Below are positions 14,088 through 22,989 of a stretch of DNA of 34,404 bases, piece after piece. Origin of the DNA: a virus. The DNA lies in IMG/VR virus record IMGVR_UViG_3300031825_000053, positions 1 through 34,404 of that record, one strand, 5' to 3'. Position 1 is the first letter of the stretch, and each line of letters begins with the position of its first letter. Position numbers and translations under genes: made by a program. Under the pieces are notes generated by a model. The model was not told where the DNA came from and ran no database searches. It saw only the letters and a list, made by a program, of their open reading frames with translations.

Positions 14088-16217
14088 ATGCCATTGGACG
14101 ATACGCAAGAACTCGACGTCGTAACGCAGGGTCCGGCCATCGACGGCTCCAACGCGGGACAATCATCTTATGCGCCCGAAAAGAGGGCGGAGCCGCCGGA
14201 GGAGCGCAAGGCGCTGGTGAAGCGCATCCTCTCCACCATTAAAGAGGACGCGAAGCATTGGGAGTCGAACTTCAAGCAGATGCGCGAGGACCAGAAGTTC
14301 GCGCGCGGCAAGCAGTGGAGGGGGCAGACCGCGGACGACGATCGTTACGTCGCGAACATCACGCAGCGCCACATTCAGCAGCGCGTGTCCTCGCTCTATG
14401 CGAAAAATCCGACCGCCGTTTCCAAGCGCAGGCAGCGCATGGAATACACGATATGGGACGGCGAGCCCGAGTCGCTGGCGCAGGCGCAGCAGATGCTCAC
14501 GATGGCGAGCCAGGTGGCGCAGGATCCGGCGATGGCGGCCGGCGCGGCCATGCAAGACCCCGCTGGCGCGGCGCAGATGATGCAGCAAGCGATGGGCGCG
14601 CAGGAGCTCATGGCCGACATCCAACAGGCGCAGCAGCGTATCAAGATGTATGACCGCATTGGCAAGACGATGGTGTGCCTGTTCCAGTATTACATGGGCG
14701 AGTCGCAGCCGCCGTTCAAGCTGCGCGCGAAGCAGCTGGTGCGCCGCGTGGTCACGTGCGGCGTGGGCTACATCAAGCTCGGCTTCCAGCGCATCAACGC
14801 AGGGCAGGCGAACCCCGACATCAACGCCAAGATCGCGGACTTCACGACGCGGCTGGATGCGATGCGCGCCCTGTCGGAGAAGGTGGCGGAGGGAGAGTTG
14901 GACCACAACGCAGCGGAGGTGGAGGAGTTGCGTCTTGGTCTGACCGACATCCAGAAGAAGGCGGAAGTTATCGTGCGCGAGGGTCTGATATTCGACTTCC
15001 CGAAGGCGACGGCCATCATCCCTGACGCCGGCGTCGAGGAGTTGAAGGGCTGGGTTGGCGCCAAGCACGTGAGCCAGGAATTCCTGTTTGCGCCCGCCGA
15101 AGTGACCGCCATCTATGGTATCACGCTCGAGAAAGGGAGGTATTCAGGGTTCACGAAATCCGGGCGCAAGAAGAATGACGGTGACATGGCGAAGGTGTAT
15201 GAGCACTACGACAAGACGACCGGGCTCATGTACACCGTGTGCGAGGGGTATTGCGACTTCCTCGAGGAACCGCAGTCCCCGCCCATCGAGATAGACCAGT
15301 TCTTCCCGTTCTTTCCGCTGTCGTTCAACGACGTCGAAGACGAAGAGAACCCGTTCCCTCCGTCCGACGTGCAGCTCATCAAGCACCAGCAGCGTGAGAT
15401 CAACCGCGCGCGCGAAGCCCTGCGCCAGCACCGCATAGCGAACGGGCCGAAGTATGCCGCTGGCAAGGGAATGCTCGGGGAGCAGGATAAGACCAATCTG
15501 CAGGCTGGAGTCGACCACGAAGTTATCGAACTCTCTGCGCTGAACGCGGGGCAGAAGCTCGACGAGATCCTGCAGCCCATCAAGATGCACCCCGTCGACC
15601 CGGCGCTCTACGACACCGGCCCGCAAAAGGAGGACGTCCTGCTCGCCGTGGGCTCGCAGGAAGCGAACCTTGGGCCGACCAGTGGCGTGACCGCCACGGA
15701 ATCGTCCATCGCGGAGGGCTCACGCCTGTCTTCCACCGCGTCGTGCATCGATGACGTGGACGACTGCTTTACGCTCCTGTTCCGCGCTGCCGGACAGGTC
15801 ATGCTTACCGAAGTGTCCGCGGAGACGGCCAAAAAGATCGCCGGCCCGGGAGCGGTGTGGCCGGAGATGTCGCGCGAGGAAATCGCGGAGGAGCTTTACC
15901 TGGAGCTCGAGGTCGGGAGCAGTGGGCGGCCGAACAAGGCGCAGGAGATCGTCAACCTAGAGCGCGTTACCCCGCTGCTGATTCAGGTTCCGGGCGTCAC
16001 GCCCAAGTGGATCGCGAAGAAGCTGGTCAGGGCCGTGGACGAGAACATCGACCTGTCAGAGGCGTGGGTGGACGGCATGCCATCGATCACGTCCATGAAC
16101 GCGGTCAAGACGCCGGAGGGCGCCATGGGCATGGACCAAGGCGGCGAGGGCGCGCAGAACGCGCAGCAGGCGCCAGGCAAGGAGGGGAGTCAGGCTCAGT
16201 TCCCGTCTGGAGCGTAG
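14088..16217 (+). CDS. Portal protein
   Basis: A 709-residue portal, the dodecameric ring through which DNA enters and leaves the capsid. The N-terminal region after a disordered 30 residues reads KALVKRILSTIKEDAKHWES, then REDQKFARGKQWRG and YVANITQRHIQQRVSSLYAKNP, as in podoviral portals of about 700 residues. An Ala/Gln/Met-rich insertion lies at about 135-185. The C-terminal half contains PSDVQLIKHQQREINRAREAL and SSIAEGSRLSSTAS, typical of the portal stem and wing. The tail is Gly/Gln-rich. ATG 14088 follows AAGGGGAG. It comes directly after the large terminase, the standard order. Confidence 0.8.
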   Translation: MPLDDTQELDVVTQGPAIDGSNAGQSSYAPEKRAEPPEERKALVKRILSTIKEDAKHWESNFKQMREDQKFARGKQWRGQTADDDRYVANITQRHIQQRVSSLYAKNPTAVSKRRQRMEYTIWDGEPESLAQAQQMLTMASQVAQDPAMAAGAAMQDPAGAAQMMQQAMGAQELMADIQQAQQRIKMYDRIGKTMVCLFQYYMGESQPPFKLRAKQLVRRVVTCGVGYIKLGFQRINAGQANPDINAKIADFTTRLDAMRALSEKVAEGELDHNAAEVEELRLGLTDIQKKAEVIVREGLIFDFPKATAIIPDAGVEELKGWVGAKHVSQEFLFAPAEVTAIYGITLEKGRYSGFTKSGRKKNDGDMAKVYEHYDKTTGLMYTVCEGYCDFLEEPQSPPIEIDQFFPFFPLSFNDVEDEENPFPPSDVQLIKHQQREINRAREALRQHRIANGPKYAAGKGMLGEQDKTNLQAGVDHEVIELSALNAGQKLDEILQPIKMHPVDPALYDTGPQKEDVLLAVGSQEANLGPTSGVTATESSIAEGSRLSSTASCIDDVDDCFTLLFRAAGQVMLTEVSAETAKKIAGPGAVWPEMSREEIAEELYLELEVGSSGRPNKAQEIVNLERVTPLLIQVPGVTPKWIAKKLVRAVDENIDLSEAWVDGMPSITSMNAVKTPEGAMGMDQGGEGAQNAQQAPGKEGSQAQFPSGA

Positions 16218-16391
16218 ATGAAACCGACGCCAAATACGGACGGAGAATACATCTGCATCGGATGTGACCGATCATTCAAGTCGATAGTGGAGCCACAAAC
16301 AATGCTCGGAGAACCCATTTGCGGTCGATGCTTCAGGAACCTTGATGCGCTGGCAGCTATCGCCGGCGAACTGTATCCACAGGGAGCCTGA
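16218..16391 (+). CDS. 57-residue Zn-ribbon-like peptide
   Basis: ATG 16218 begins directly after the portal stop. Two Cys pairs, CIGC (14-17) and CGRC (35-38), separated by 17 residues, fit a small treble-clef or zinc-ribbon fold; the C-terminal helix is LDALAAIAGEL. It is tightly packed between the portal and the next small gene. It may be a small structural or host-modulating protein; no family is recognised. Confidence 0.6.
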   Translation: MKPTPNTDGEYICIGCDRSFKSIVEPQTMLGEPICGRCFRNLDALAAIAGELYPQGA

Positions 16392-16392
16392 C

Positions 16393-16542
16393 ATGTGCCT
16401 CCCCGCCCAGCCGCAGAACCCAACGCCGCCAGCGAGCCCGGCCATTACCAGCTTGCTGCGCACCATGTCCCCACAACCACAGGTGACCGCCAATGATCCT
16501 CGTAAAACCCCTCAACCGGGATTCGGTTTTATACGTGGTTGA
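16393..16542 (+). CDS. 49-residue Pro-rich protein with a Met-Cys N-terminus
   Basis: ATG 16393 has AGGGAG upstream, overlapping the previous gene's end. It begins Met-Cys-Leu-Pro and is rich in Pro, Gln and Ser with no predicted fold. Two ejection-region proteins (22370 and 22990) also begin Met-Cys. The end overlaps the gp13-like gene by 50 bases in another frame, which leaves some doubt that it is real. Confidence 0.45.
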   Translation: MCLPAQPQNPTPPASPAITSLLRTMSPQPQVTANDPRKTPQPGFGFIRG

Positions 16543-16939
16543 ACATCTGTGGAGCCGCGGTCAGCGGGAGGTCGAAACCTTCGGCTACCAGACGGATGAA
16601 ATCGCGCCCATGCTGATCGCGTGTGTCGGCAAGCCCTACTCATTCGCCATCTGCGATGAATCGGGGCCCGTGGCGATCACCGGCGCCAACGAGGTCGCGC
16701 CGGGCTGCTGGCGCACTTGGTTCCTCGCCACCGACGACTTCGAACGGCAGGCGCTCGGCGTGACGCGTGCGCTCCGGCGCGCCCTGAAAGAAGGCGTCTC
16801 CCAACAGCACCCGCATTCCCTAGAACTCCACTCTGCGTCAGGGCACCCGGACACCGATCGCTGGTTTGGCCTGCTGGGCTTCGTGCCGGCGGATAACCAG
16901 GGCGGCCCGATCCGGCGCTTCGTTTGGGCCGGATGTTGA
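16493..16939 (+). CDS. Gp13-like (GNAT-fold, DUF2833-type) protein
   Basis: A 148-residue protein resembling T7 gp13 and relatives, which have an acetyltransferase-like fold and are needed for virion assembly. It begins VKPLNRDSVLYVVEHLW, then PYSFAICDESGPVAITG (strand pair), CWRTWFLATDDFERQALGVTRALRRALKEG (strand and helix) and the C-terminal DRWFGLLGFVPADN, where GNAT proteins place LGF. No full acetyl-CoA loop (Q/RxxGxG/A) is apparent, so catalysis is doubtful. Its position between portal and scaffold agrees with a virion role. The stop TGA lies inside the promoter motif that follows. Confidence 0.65.
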   Translation: MILVKPLNRDSVLYVVEHLWSRGQREVETFGYQTDEIAPMLIACVGKPYSFAICDESGPVAITGANEVAPGCWRTWFLATDDFERQALGVTRALRRALKEGVSQQHPHSLELHSASGHPDTDRWFGLLGFVPADNQGGPIRRFVWAGC

Positions 16940-16964
16940 AAGTGTCGAACGCATAGCCTATAAA
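16936..16964 (+). promoter_or_regulatory. Strong sigma70-like promoter for scaffold and capsid
   Basis: TTGAAA (16936-16941), exactly 17 bases, then TATAAA (16959-16964). This is the best match to the bacterial consensus in the window and carries the repeated TGTTGAAAGTGTCGAA motif. It would give extra transcription of the scaffold and major capsid genes. Confidence 0.7.
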
Positions 16965-16990
16965 TCAGACACCTTTTGAAGGAGACGTGT

Positions 16991-18025
16991 ATGCCGCTCG
17001 TCAACGGCGAAGAACAGCAGGACGCCACTGCAACCGCGGTGGATGAAGTCAAGGACGTAACGAACGCTGCGGAGTCGTCCCCCGCAGATGAGAAGAAGGA
17101 TGACGTAAAAGCCCCGAAGTCGATGCTCGAGGCCGTGCAGGACGCCGTGAAGGTGCCCGAAGCGGAGGAGATTAAAGACGAGAAGGGCGCGGAATCGTCG
17201 ACCGCGGAAACGGGTAAGGAGGACGAGTCGAAGTCCACCGACGCCAAGGACGGCAAGGACGCCTCGAAAGAGGACGAAAAGCTGCCCTTCGCGAAGCACC
17301 CCCGCTGGCAAGAAGTGTTGCACGAGAACCGGATGCTCAAGGCGAAGTCTGCCGCGCATGAACAGGTTGCTCAAGAGTTTGAGGAGTTCCGCGGGTCCGT
17401 TCGCAAGATGGGCTTGACGTCCGACGAGATCGATACGGGCTTCGAGATCATGCAAGCGATGAAGCGTGACCCCGCGAAGGCCTACGAACTCCTGAAGCCA
17501 TACCTGGGAACGCTGCAAGCCTTCGTCGGTGAGGCGCTGCCGGACGATCTGCAGGCCGAGGTCGATGCCGGAACGCTGAACCTGGAACGGGCGAAAGAGA
17601 CTGCCCGCCTGCGCGCCACAAGCGCGCATCGCGAAGCGGTCGCTGCGCAGGACGCGAAAGACGCGGAACGCGACGCCCAGACGAGTGCCGAGGAGAAGCA
17701 GCGCCAATTTGGCGATGCGTGTGCGACGGCTGTGGCAGCGGAGGAAAAGCGGTGGCAGGAGACGGACCCCGACTACCCGAAGAAAGCGAAGCTGGTTGAC
17801 GCGCAAGTGACCAAGCTCCTTTCGGAGAAGGGCGACAAGATCCGGACGGTCAACGACGCAGTGGCGCTCGCGCGCGAAGCGAAGAAGATCGTCGAGGACG
17901 AGTTGACTCCCATCCTGGGGCGCAGGGAAGCGAAGCGAACGGTGACCGGCGGAGGCTCATCTGCGAACACAAAGGCGGCGCCGACAACGCTGCTCGAGGC
18001 GATGAAGAACGCCGTCGAGACGTAA
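16991..18025 (+). CDS. Capsid scaffolding protein
   Basis: A 344-residue, highly charged, mostly helical protein directly before the major capsid gene, as expected for a scaffold that guides procapsid assembly and then leaves. The first ~100 residues are disordered and Lys/Asp/Glu/Ser-rich; the rest is helical (RWQEVLHENRMLKAKSAAHE, DPAKAYELLKPYLG, REAKKIVEDELTPILG). A short motif is repeated: PKSMLEAVQDAV (about 42-53) and TLLEAMKNAV near the C-terminus (333-342). The same motif occurs in the overprinted gene at 26989. ATG 16991 has AAGGAG upstream; the TTG at 16976 is rejected. Confidence 0.8.
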   Translation: MPLVNGEEQQDATATAVDEVKDVTNAAESSPADEKKDDVKAPKSMLEAVQDAVKVPEAEEIKDEKGAESSTAETGKEDESKSTDAKDGKDASKEDEKLPFAKHPRWQEVLHENRMLKAKSAAHEQVAQEFEEFRGSVRKMGLTSDEIDTGFEIMQAMKRDPAKAYELLKPYLGTLQAFVGEALPDDLQAEVDAGTLNLERAKETARLRATSAHREAVAAQDAKDAERDAQTSAEEKQRQFGDACATAVAAEEKRWQETDPDYPKKAKLVDAQVTKLLSEKGDKIRTVNDAVALAREAKKIVEDELTPILGRREAKRTVTGGGSSANTKAAPTTLLEAMKNAVET

Positions 18026-18060
18026 GGCAAGCCGCCACAAAAAAATAAAGGGGCGAAAAA

Positions 18061-19107
18061 ATGCCTTTCACTGCCGCTGAGTTAAACAACATAGCAAACG
18101 CTGCGCTGGACTTCCATATGAAGGGTCCGGCCTTCGATCAATCGATCCAAGAAAAGCCGCTGATGAAGGCCCTCAAGGCCAAGGAGAAGGAATTCCCCGG
18201 CGGCAAGGAATACATCACCTTCCGCACGAAGGGCGTCCACACCACGTCGCTGCAGGGCTACAGCCACGACGACACGGTGACCTATTCCAACCCGGCCAAC
18301 ATCAAGCAAGGCCAGGCGAACTGGTATGAGCTCCACGCCGGCATCAACTTCACCGGCACGGAACTGAAGAAAGACGGCATCAGCGTCGTCGACTCGGTGA
18401 CGGGCGCGAAGACCACGGAGCACACCGACCGCGAGATGACCGTGCTTGCCGGCTTGCTCGAAGACAAGCTGCAGGACATGACCGAAGGCTGGGCGGAGAC
18501 GTTCAACAGCATGCTCTGGAAGGACGGCACGCAGGACGCGAAGCAAGTCCCGGGCGTGACCTCGTTCATCATCAATGCGCCGACCGTGGGCACGACCTTC
18601 GGCATCGACCGTGTGGCGAACAGCTGGTATCGCAACCGCGCCAACCTCGCGATTGCGTCGAACAGCGGCACGTGGGCCAATCAGCCCCTGGTGCGCGCGC
18701 TGCAGCAAGACTTCCGTCAGCTGCGCCGCTACCAAGGCCTGAAGCCGACGCACATGTTCGCCGGCTCGGACTTCCTCGACGCGCTCGAGATGGAACTGCG
18801 CGCCAAGGGCAACTACACGCTCGAAGGCTGGGCGAAGGGCGGGGCGATCGACGCCAGCGTTGCTGACGTCTCGTTCAAGGGTCTGAAGTTCGAATACGAC
18901 CCGACGCTCGATGACCTCTCGAAGGCGAAATACTGCTACATCCTCGACCTGAACAACATCACGCTCATGCCGATGCAGGGGGAGAACATGAAGCAGCATT
19001 CGCCGGCGCGGCCTGAAGACAAGTATGTCTACTACCGCGCGGTGACGTGGACCGGTGGCTTGATCGCCAAGGGCCTGCGCTCCAGCGAGGTGATCTCGAT
19101 CGCGTAA
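18061..19107 (+). CDS. Major capsid protein
   Basis: A 348-residue protein that should form the icosahedral shell (HK97 fold by position and size). It opens with FTAAELNNIANAALDFHMKG, has an extended region rich in Gly/Thr (KEYITFRTKGVHTTSLQGYS, HAGINFTGTELKKDG), a spine-helix-like segment (EMTVLAGLLEDKLQDMTEGW) and a C-terminal part with THMFAGSDFLDALEMEL and YYRAVTWTGGLIAKG. This resembles capsid proteins of temperate podoviruses. Codon use is strongly GC3-biased, fitting high expression, and the ribosome binding site is AAGGGGCG. A hairpin terminator follows the gene. Confidence 0.8.
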   Translation: MPFTAAELNNIANAALDFHMKGPAFDQSIQEKPLMKALKAKEKEFPGGKEYITFRTKGVHTTSLQGYSHDDTVTYSNPANIKQGQANWYELHAGINFTGTELKKDGISVVDSVTGAKTTEHTDREMTVLAGLLEDKLQDMTEGWAETFNSMLWKDGTQDAKQVPGVTSFIINAPTVGTTFGIDRVANSWYRNRANLAIASNSGTWANQPLVRALQQDFRQLRRYQGLKPTHMFAGSDFLDALEMELRAKGNYTLEGWAKGGAIDASVADVSFKGLKFEYDPTLDDLSKAKYCYILDLNNITLMPMQGENMKQHSPARPEDKYVYYRAVTWTGGLIAKGLRSSEVISIA

Positions 19108-19172
19108 AGAATCAAGACTCCCTGCGGTGCCGTGGACGGTGTGACCGGCGGCACAAGAAGGGTCTGTGCACT

Positions 19173-19204
19173 CCCCTGGCGCGCGCCGCAGGCGCCGGGG
19201 TTTC
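19173..19204 (+). terminator. Intrinsic terminator or attenuator after the capsid gene
   Basis: CCCC-t-GGCGC pairs with GCGCC-GGGG (a 9-bp stem with one bulged T, 8-base loop), followed by TTTCTCCC. The short T-tract suggests partial termination, which would lower expression of downstream genes relative to the capsid. A similar hairpin plus TTCTCCCC follows the gene ending at 30770. Confidence 0.6.
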
Positions 19205-19223
19205 TCCCAAACAAGGAGTTTCG

Positions 19224-19547
19224 ATGCAACTCTACCGTGCTGACGTGAAGATCGGGCGCAGCGAAATTGGCCCCTACAAGACCCACGTGCTCGCGAAAGA
19301 AGAACTCACCGCAGCCGAAATTATGGTCCTGCGGTTCATCCACGGCGACGACTCCGTGGTCAACGTGAAGCGCACCCGGATGGACAAGCGCGCACACGCC
19401 GCGGAATGGGACCGCCTGGAGAAGCTCTACGCGAGCGACAAGGGCAACCCCGCGGTGTCCGTGTTCGGCCCGGCCGGCGCCTCGCGCCTCCCGGTGGATC
19501 TGCCGGAGGCGGCGCCGGAAGAAGTCGAAGAAAAGGCGAAGGCCTAA
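19224..19547 (+). CDS. Hypothetical head protein, 107 residues
   Basis: ATG 19224 has AAGGAG eight bases upstream; the frame is open to 19047 but that part overlaps the capsid gene and terminator. The sequence opens with beta strands (LYRADVKIGRSEIGPYKTHVL), then EELTAAEIMVLRFIHGDDSVVNV and a charged helix, and ends in a Pro/Glu-rich tail. Similar small proteins lie between capsid and adaptor genes in podoviruses; a head-completion or regulatory role is a guess from position. Confidence 0.65.
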   Translation: MQLYRADVKIGRSEIGPYKTHVLAKEELTAAEIMVLRFIHGDDSVVNVKRTRMDKRAHAAEWDRLEKLYASDKGNPAVSVFGPAGASRLPVDLPEAAPEEVEEKAKA

Positions 19548-19550
19548 GCC

Positions 19551-20249
19551 ATGCCGCGCGGCACGTCCCTCTCCCTCCTCACGGAAATGGTGCAGGACGA
19601 GTCGCGCACTTCGTCTGCGACCTCGCGCGGAGTCGACCACCGTGCCTACCTGCAGCGCCTCATCAAGCGGGTGCAGCAGGAACTCTACGACGACTACGAC
19701 TGGCCGTTCATGCGCATCACGCGCGACGCGGCCGGCAAGGACATGGCGGCCGGGCAGCGGTATTACGACTTCCCGACTGCGCTGAATCCGGATCGCATCA
19801 GCCGCGTGTGGCACCAGTTCGGCGGGCTGTGGACGCCGCTCGATCAGGGCATCACGCCAGCCGAATACAACGCCTACGACTCGGACGCCGACGTCCGCGC
19901 CGATCCGCCGCAGAAGTGGGACTGGTATGGCGAGAGCCAATTCGAGGTGTGGCCGTTGCCAGCATCGGCCAATGGCGAGGTGCGCTTCGAGGGCATGAAG
20001 TCGCTGACGCTGCTGTCCAATGATGCGGCCACAGCCGACCTGGATGATCACCTCATCGTTCTGTTCTGCGCTGCCGAGGTGCTGGCGCCGAACAACCAGA
20101 AGGACGCGAGCCTCAAGCTGCAGAAGGCGCAGCGTCGCCTCGCCACGCTGCGGGGCAACCTGGGCACACAGAAGCGCGTCGTGTTCGGCGCGCGCGCCGA
20201 AAATGGCAAGCGCCGGGAGACCACGCTGCGCGTAGTTCGGGCGGTGTAA
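19551..20249 (+). CDS. Head-tail adaptor (tail tubular protein A-like)
   Basis: A 232-residue protein resembling T7 gp11 and P22 gp4 type adaptors, which form a dodecameric ring under the portal. The N-terminal helix bundle includes HRAYLQRLIKRVQQELYDDYDWPFMRI, a pattern shared by these adaptors, followed by RYYDFPTALNPDRISRVW and KWDWYGESQFEVWPLPAS. The C-terminus is helical and basic. It lies between capsid and nozzle genes, as expected, and its stop overlaps the nozzle start (TAATG). Confidence 0.75.
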   Translation: MPRGTSLSLLTEMVQDESRTSSATSRGVDHRAYLQRLIKRVQQELYDDYDWPFMRITRDAAGKDMAAGQRYYDFPTALNPDRISRVWHQFGGLWTPLDQGITPAEYNAYDSDADVRADPPQKWDWYGESQFEVWPLPASANGEVRFEGMKSLTLLSNDAATADLDDHLIVLFCAAEVLAPNNQKDASLKLQKAQRRLATLRGNLGTQKRVVFGARAENGKRRETTLRVVRAV

Positions 20250-22318
20250 TGAGCTACACACTCAGCCTCGACTTCAAGAGTGGCATCGACCGCCGCCGCC
20301 CTATCTCGGCTGCCGTGCAGGGCGCGCTCTACACCTGCACGAACGCGCACATCACGCGCGGCGGGGATATCGAGAAGCGCAAAGCGTTCGTCTCGAAATA
20401 TACGCTTCCCTCCGGCACATTCGGCATGTCGAAGGCGTCGGGATCGCTCTACGTCTTCGGTTCTGCGGTGGCACCGTCCATGCCATCCGGCGTTCTCTAT
20501 CAGCGCCTTCAGCACCCCGATGGTCAGGCGATGACCAAGATACTCGATTGGGACTTGTTCAACGGTCAGATATACGCCGTTGCGCAGTTCGCTGACGGCG
20601 CAATCTACCACTTCTTCAACGGCACTCGCGTTTCATCGCTTGACAGCGGGATAGTGCGCGCCGCCATGACGAACAATGACGGCATCGCGTCACACCTGAA
20701 CGGGTTGATCGACACAGACGCCGCGTATGACCCGACCGTCTCTGGATCGGTCATTACCGTAGTCGCCGCAGTGGCCGGAACTCCCTTCACGATCAGCGCA
20801 TCAACGGTGGACGGAGGCGGCACGAACGATCAGACTGCGGTGGTCGCGAATACCGTTGCGAACGTGGTGGGTGTGACAGAGGTGCTGTCCAGCACGTCGT
20901 TCACGGTCACCGGGGGCACCGCTTCCGCAGGCGTGAATAAGGTGTCGAGCATTACCATCAACGGCGTCGAGATACTGAGCACTGCGGTTGACTGGGCTAC
21001 ATCGTTCTCTGCGACGGCAACGGCTATCGCGGCCCAGATCAACACCTACAATTCGACCCCGGAATACACCGCAACTGCGAGCGGGCCTACCGTTACGATC
21101 AAGGCTGCGGCGGGTAGTGGCGCCACGCCAAACGGATTTGCCGTGAGCGTCGTGGTGGCTGGGGACGTGACCACGACCACGCCGGCCGCAATGTCGGGCG
21201 GAGTTACCGCCGTCTCCGCGGTAAAGCAGCAGGCTACGGTTACGATCGGCGGAACATTCCAGGTGGGTGACAAGTTCACCATTACGATCGATGGCAAGAC
21301 CTTCGGCTACAACGGGTCAACGTCGATCCAGGGCACAAGCTGCCTCACGCACGAGAACAAGATGTATGTGACGGCCGCCAGCCTGCTCGAGTTCAGTGGT
21401 GTGGCCGCGCCCACCGGGTTCGACCCACTGACGTCCACAGGTGCCGGCAACATCAATATGTCGAATCACGAGTCGGGTTCGGACACGCTGACCGGGCTCG
21501 AGGTCTACCAGACGCATCTCGCCATCTTCGCGCGCCGCGCGATACAGATTTGGACGATGGCATCGGACCCGGCTGAAAACGCTAAGTTTCAGATCATCAA
21601 GAAAACCGGGAGCCGCGCCACGCGCTCCATCTATGCGTATGGTGACAACGATCTCGTTTACCTCTCGGACAGCGGTATTCGCTCACTGCGGTCTCGAGAG
21701 GCCATCAACCTTGCTACCGTGTTCGATCTGGGAACGCCGATCGACCCGCTGGTGAATGAGCACGTTGCCACATTGACGGATGCGGTAATTGAGTCTGCGG
21801 TGAGCGTGATAGAGCCGACGGATGGCCGGTTGTGGATGGCGATCGGCGGGAAGATTTTCGTCTACACCGCGTTTACGTCGGTCGGGATCAGCGCATGGAC
21901 GACGTATGAGCCAGGGTTCACGCCGTCCGACATGGTTGACCTGAATGACCGTGTGTATGTTCGATCCGGGGATACGATCTATCTCTACGGCGGCGATGAC
22001 AATGCGACGTATGACGCCTCAACGGTGACGGTAAGGTTGCCCTACGTTCACTCGGACAAGCCAGCCACTTACAAGCAGATCGCTGGGTTTCAGGCGGATC
22101 TCGAAAATGTGTGGGCGGTGAAGCTCTACATCGCTCCGGCGGTGCCCGCTGCCAATGTGGACGTTGGGATCATGGAGGGCTTTACCTACAACGACGGGAT
22201 GACAGGTGCGCTCGGCAACGCCACGCACATCTCCCCGGAATTGGTATGCACGACAACCGGTTACGCGCGAGTCAGCAATATGGCGGTCCACTTCCTGAAG
22301 TCCGGTCAGGGCACGTAG
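20249..22318 (+). CDS. Tail nozzle (tail tubular protein B-like)
   Basis: A 689-residue protein that probably forms the hexameric tail nozzle below the adaptor, like T7 gp12 or P22 gp10. It opens LDFKSGIDRRRPISAAVQGALYTCTNAHITRGG, typical of the family, and has propeller-like repeats (LYVFGSAVAP, DGRLWMAIGGKIFVYT, YVRSGDTIYLYGGD). An insertion at about 155-350, rich in Thr, Val, Ala and Gly, contains a fold seen as an insert in phage tail proteins (ITINGVEIL ... ATAIAAQINTYNS ... VTIKAAAGSGATPNG). The gene starts within the adaptor stop codon. Confidence 0.75.
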   Translation: MSYTLSLDFKSGIDRRRPISAAVQGALYTCTNAHITRGGDIEKRKAFVSKYTLPSGTFGMSKASGSLYVFGSAVAPSMPSGVLYQRLQHPDGQAMTKILDWDLFNGQIYAVAQFADGAIYHFFNGTRVSSLDSGIVRAAMTNNDGIASHLNGLIDTDAAYDPTVSGSVITVVAAVAGTPFTISASTVDGGGTNDQTAVVANTVANVVGVTEVLSSTSFTVTGGTASAGVNKVSSITINGVEILSTAVDWATSFSATATAIAAQINTYNSTPEYTATASGPTVTIKAAAGSGATPNGFAVSVVVAGDVTTTTPAAMSGGVTAVSAVKQQATVTIGGTFQVGDKFTITIDGKTFGYNGSTSIQGTSCLTHENKMYVTAASLLEFSGVAAPTGFDPLTSTGAGNINMSNHESGSDTLTGLEVYQTHLAIFARRAIQIWTMASDPAENAKFQIIKKTGSRATRSIYAYGDNDLVYLSDSGIRSLRSREAINLATVFDLGTPIDPLVNEHVATLTDAVIESAVSVIEPTDGRLWMAIGGKIFVYTAFTSVGISAWTTYEPGFTPSDMVDLNDRVYVRSGDTIYLYGGDDNATYDASTVTVRLPYVHSDKPATYKQIAGFQADLENVWAVKLYIAPAVPAANVDVGIMEGFTYNDGMTGALGNATHISPELVCTTTGYARVSNMAVHFLKSGQGT

Positions 22319-22344
22319 GAAGTGTCGAATATCGCTGATAGAAT
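22316..22344 (+). promoter_or_regulatory. Putative promoter for the ejection-protein genes
   Basis: TAGGAA (22316-22321), a 17-base spacer and TAGAAT (22339-22344). The spacer begins GTGTCGAA exactly as in the promoter at 16936. The -10 matches TATAAT at five of six positions; the -35 is weak. Confidence 0.55.
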
Positions 22345-22369
22345 TGGTCGAAAATAAAAGGGTGCGCCC

Positions 22370-22981
22370 ATGTGCATGTCTGCCCCAAAAGATAACTCTG
22401 CGGAGATTGCGCGCCAGCAGGAAGACGAGCGCCAGGCGCGCATCACGGCCGGGACCGCCAAGGTAAACGATGCCTTCGGTGGCTTCAATGACGACTATTA
22501 TGCCGGCATCGGCAAGTCGTATCTCGATTACTACAATCCACAGTTGGATCGCCAATACAACCGCGCTCGAGAGGCGCTGACATATCAGCTTGCCGACAGT
22601 GGCAACCTCGATAGTTCCGCCGCCGCACGCAAGTTCGGTGACCTGACATCCGACTACGGCGTGCAGAAGCAGACAATCGCCAACCAGGCGGAGGGCGAGA
22701 AGCAGGGTTTGCGCGGACAGGTTGAAGACAATCGCGGCGATCTCATCAGGCAATTAGAGACTGGCGCCGGTGTCGATACGACCGCCGCCTCCGCGATGGC
22801 GCGCGCGAACTCGTTGTCCAAGCCCGCTGCGTATTCACCCCTTGGTGACCTGTTCTCGCAATACACCGGCGCGCTGCGCACGAATGCCGCAATGCAGGGT
22901 GCGGGATATCCAGGAATCGGTGGGATTCCGCGGCGGCAGGTTCCGCAGACAAGTTCGTCATCCGTAAAAACGATTGAGTAG
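22370..22981 (+). CDS. Internal virion/ejection-type protein with a Met-Cys N-terminus
   Basis: A 203-residue helical protein, first of the ejection block after the nozzle. It begins MCMSAPKDNSAEIARQQEDERQ; Met-Cys is also how T7 gp14 begins. Residues about 45-130 contain an aromatic stretch (DDYYAGIGKSYLDYYNPQLDRQYN) and long Gln/Glu-rich helices. The C-terminus is flexible (Ser/Thr-rich). Such proteins form the channel that carries phage DNA across the cell envelope. The call rests on position and composition. Confidence 0.6.
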   Translation: MCMSAPKDNSAEIARQQEDERQARITAGTAKVNDAFGGFNDDYYAGIGKSYLDYYNPQLDRQYNRAREALTYQLADSGNLDSSAAARKFGDLTSDYGVQKQTIANQAEGEKQGLRGQVEDNRGDLIRQLETGAGVDTTAASAMARANSLSKPAAYSPLGDLFSQYTGALRTNAAMQGAGYPGIGGIPRRQVPQTSSSSVKTIE

Positions 22982-22989
22982 GGACGCGC

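Noticed and set aside
19032-20261. Leftward open frame (409 codons) opposite the adaptor gene
   Set aside because: Antisense shadow that crosses the capsid terminator and two real ribosome binding sites.
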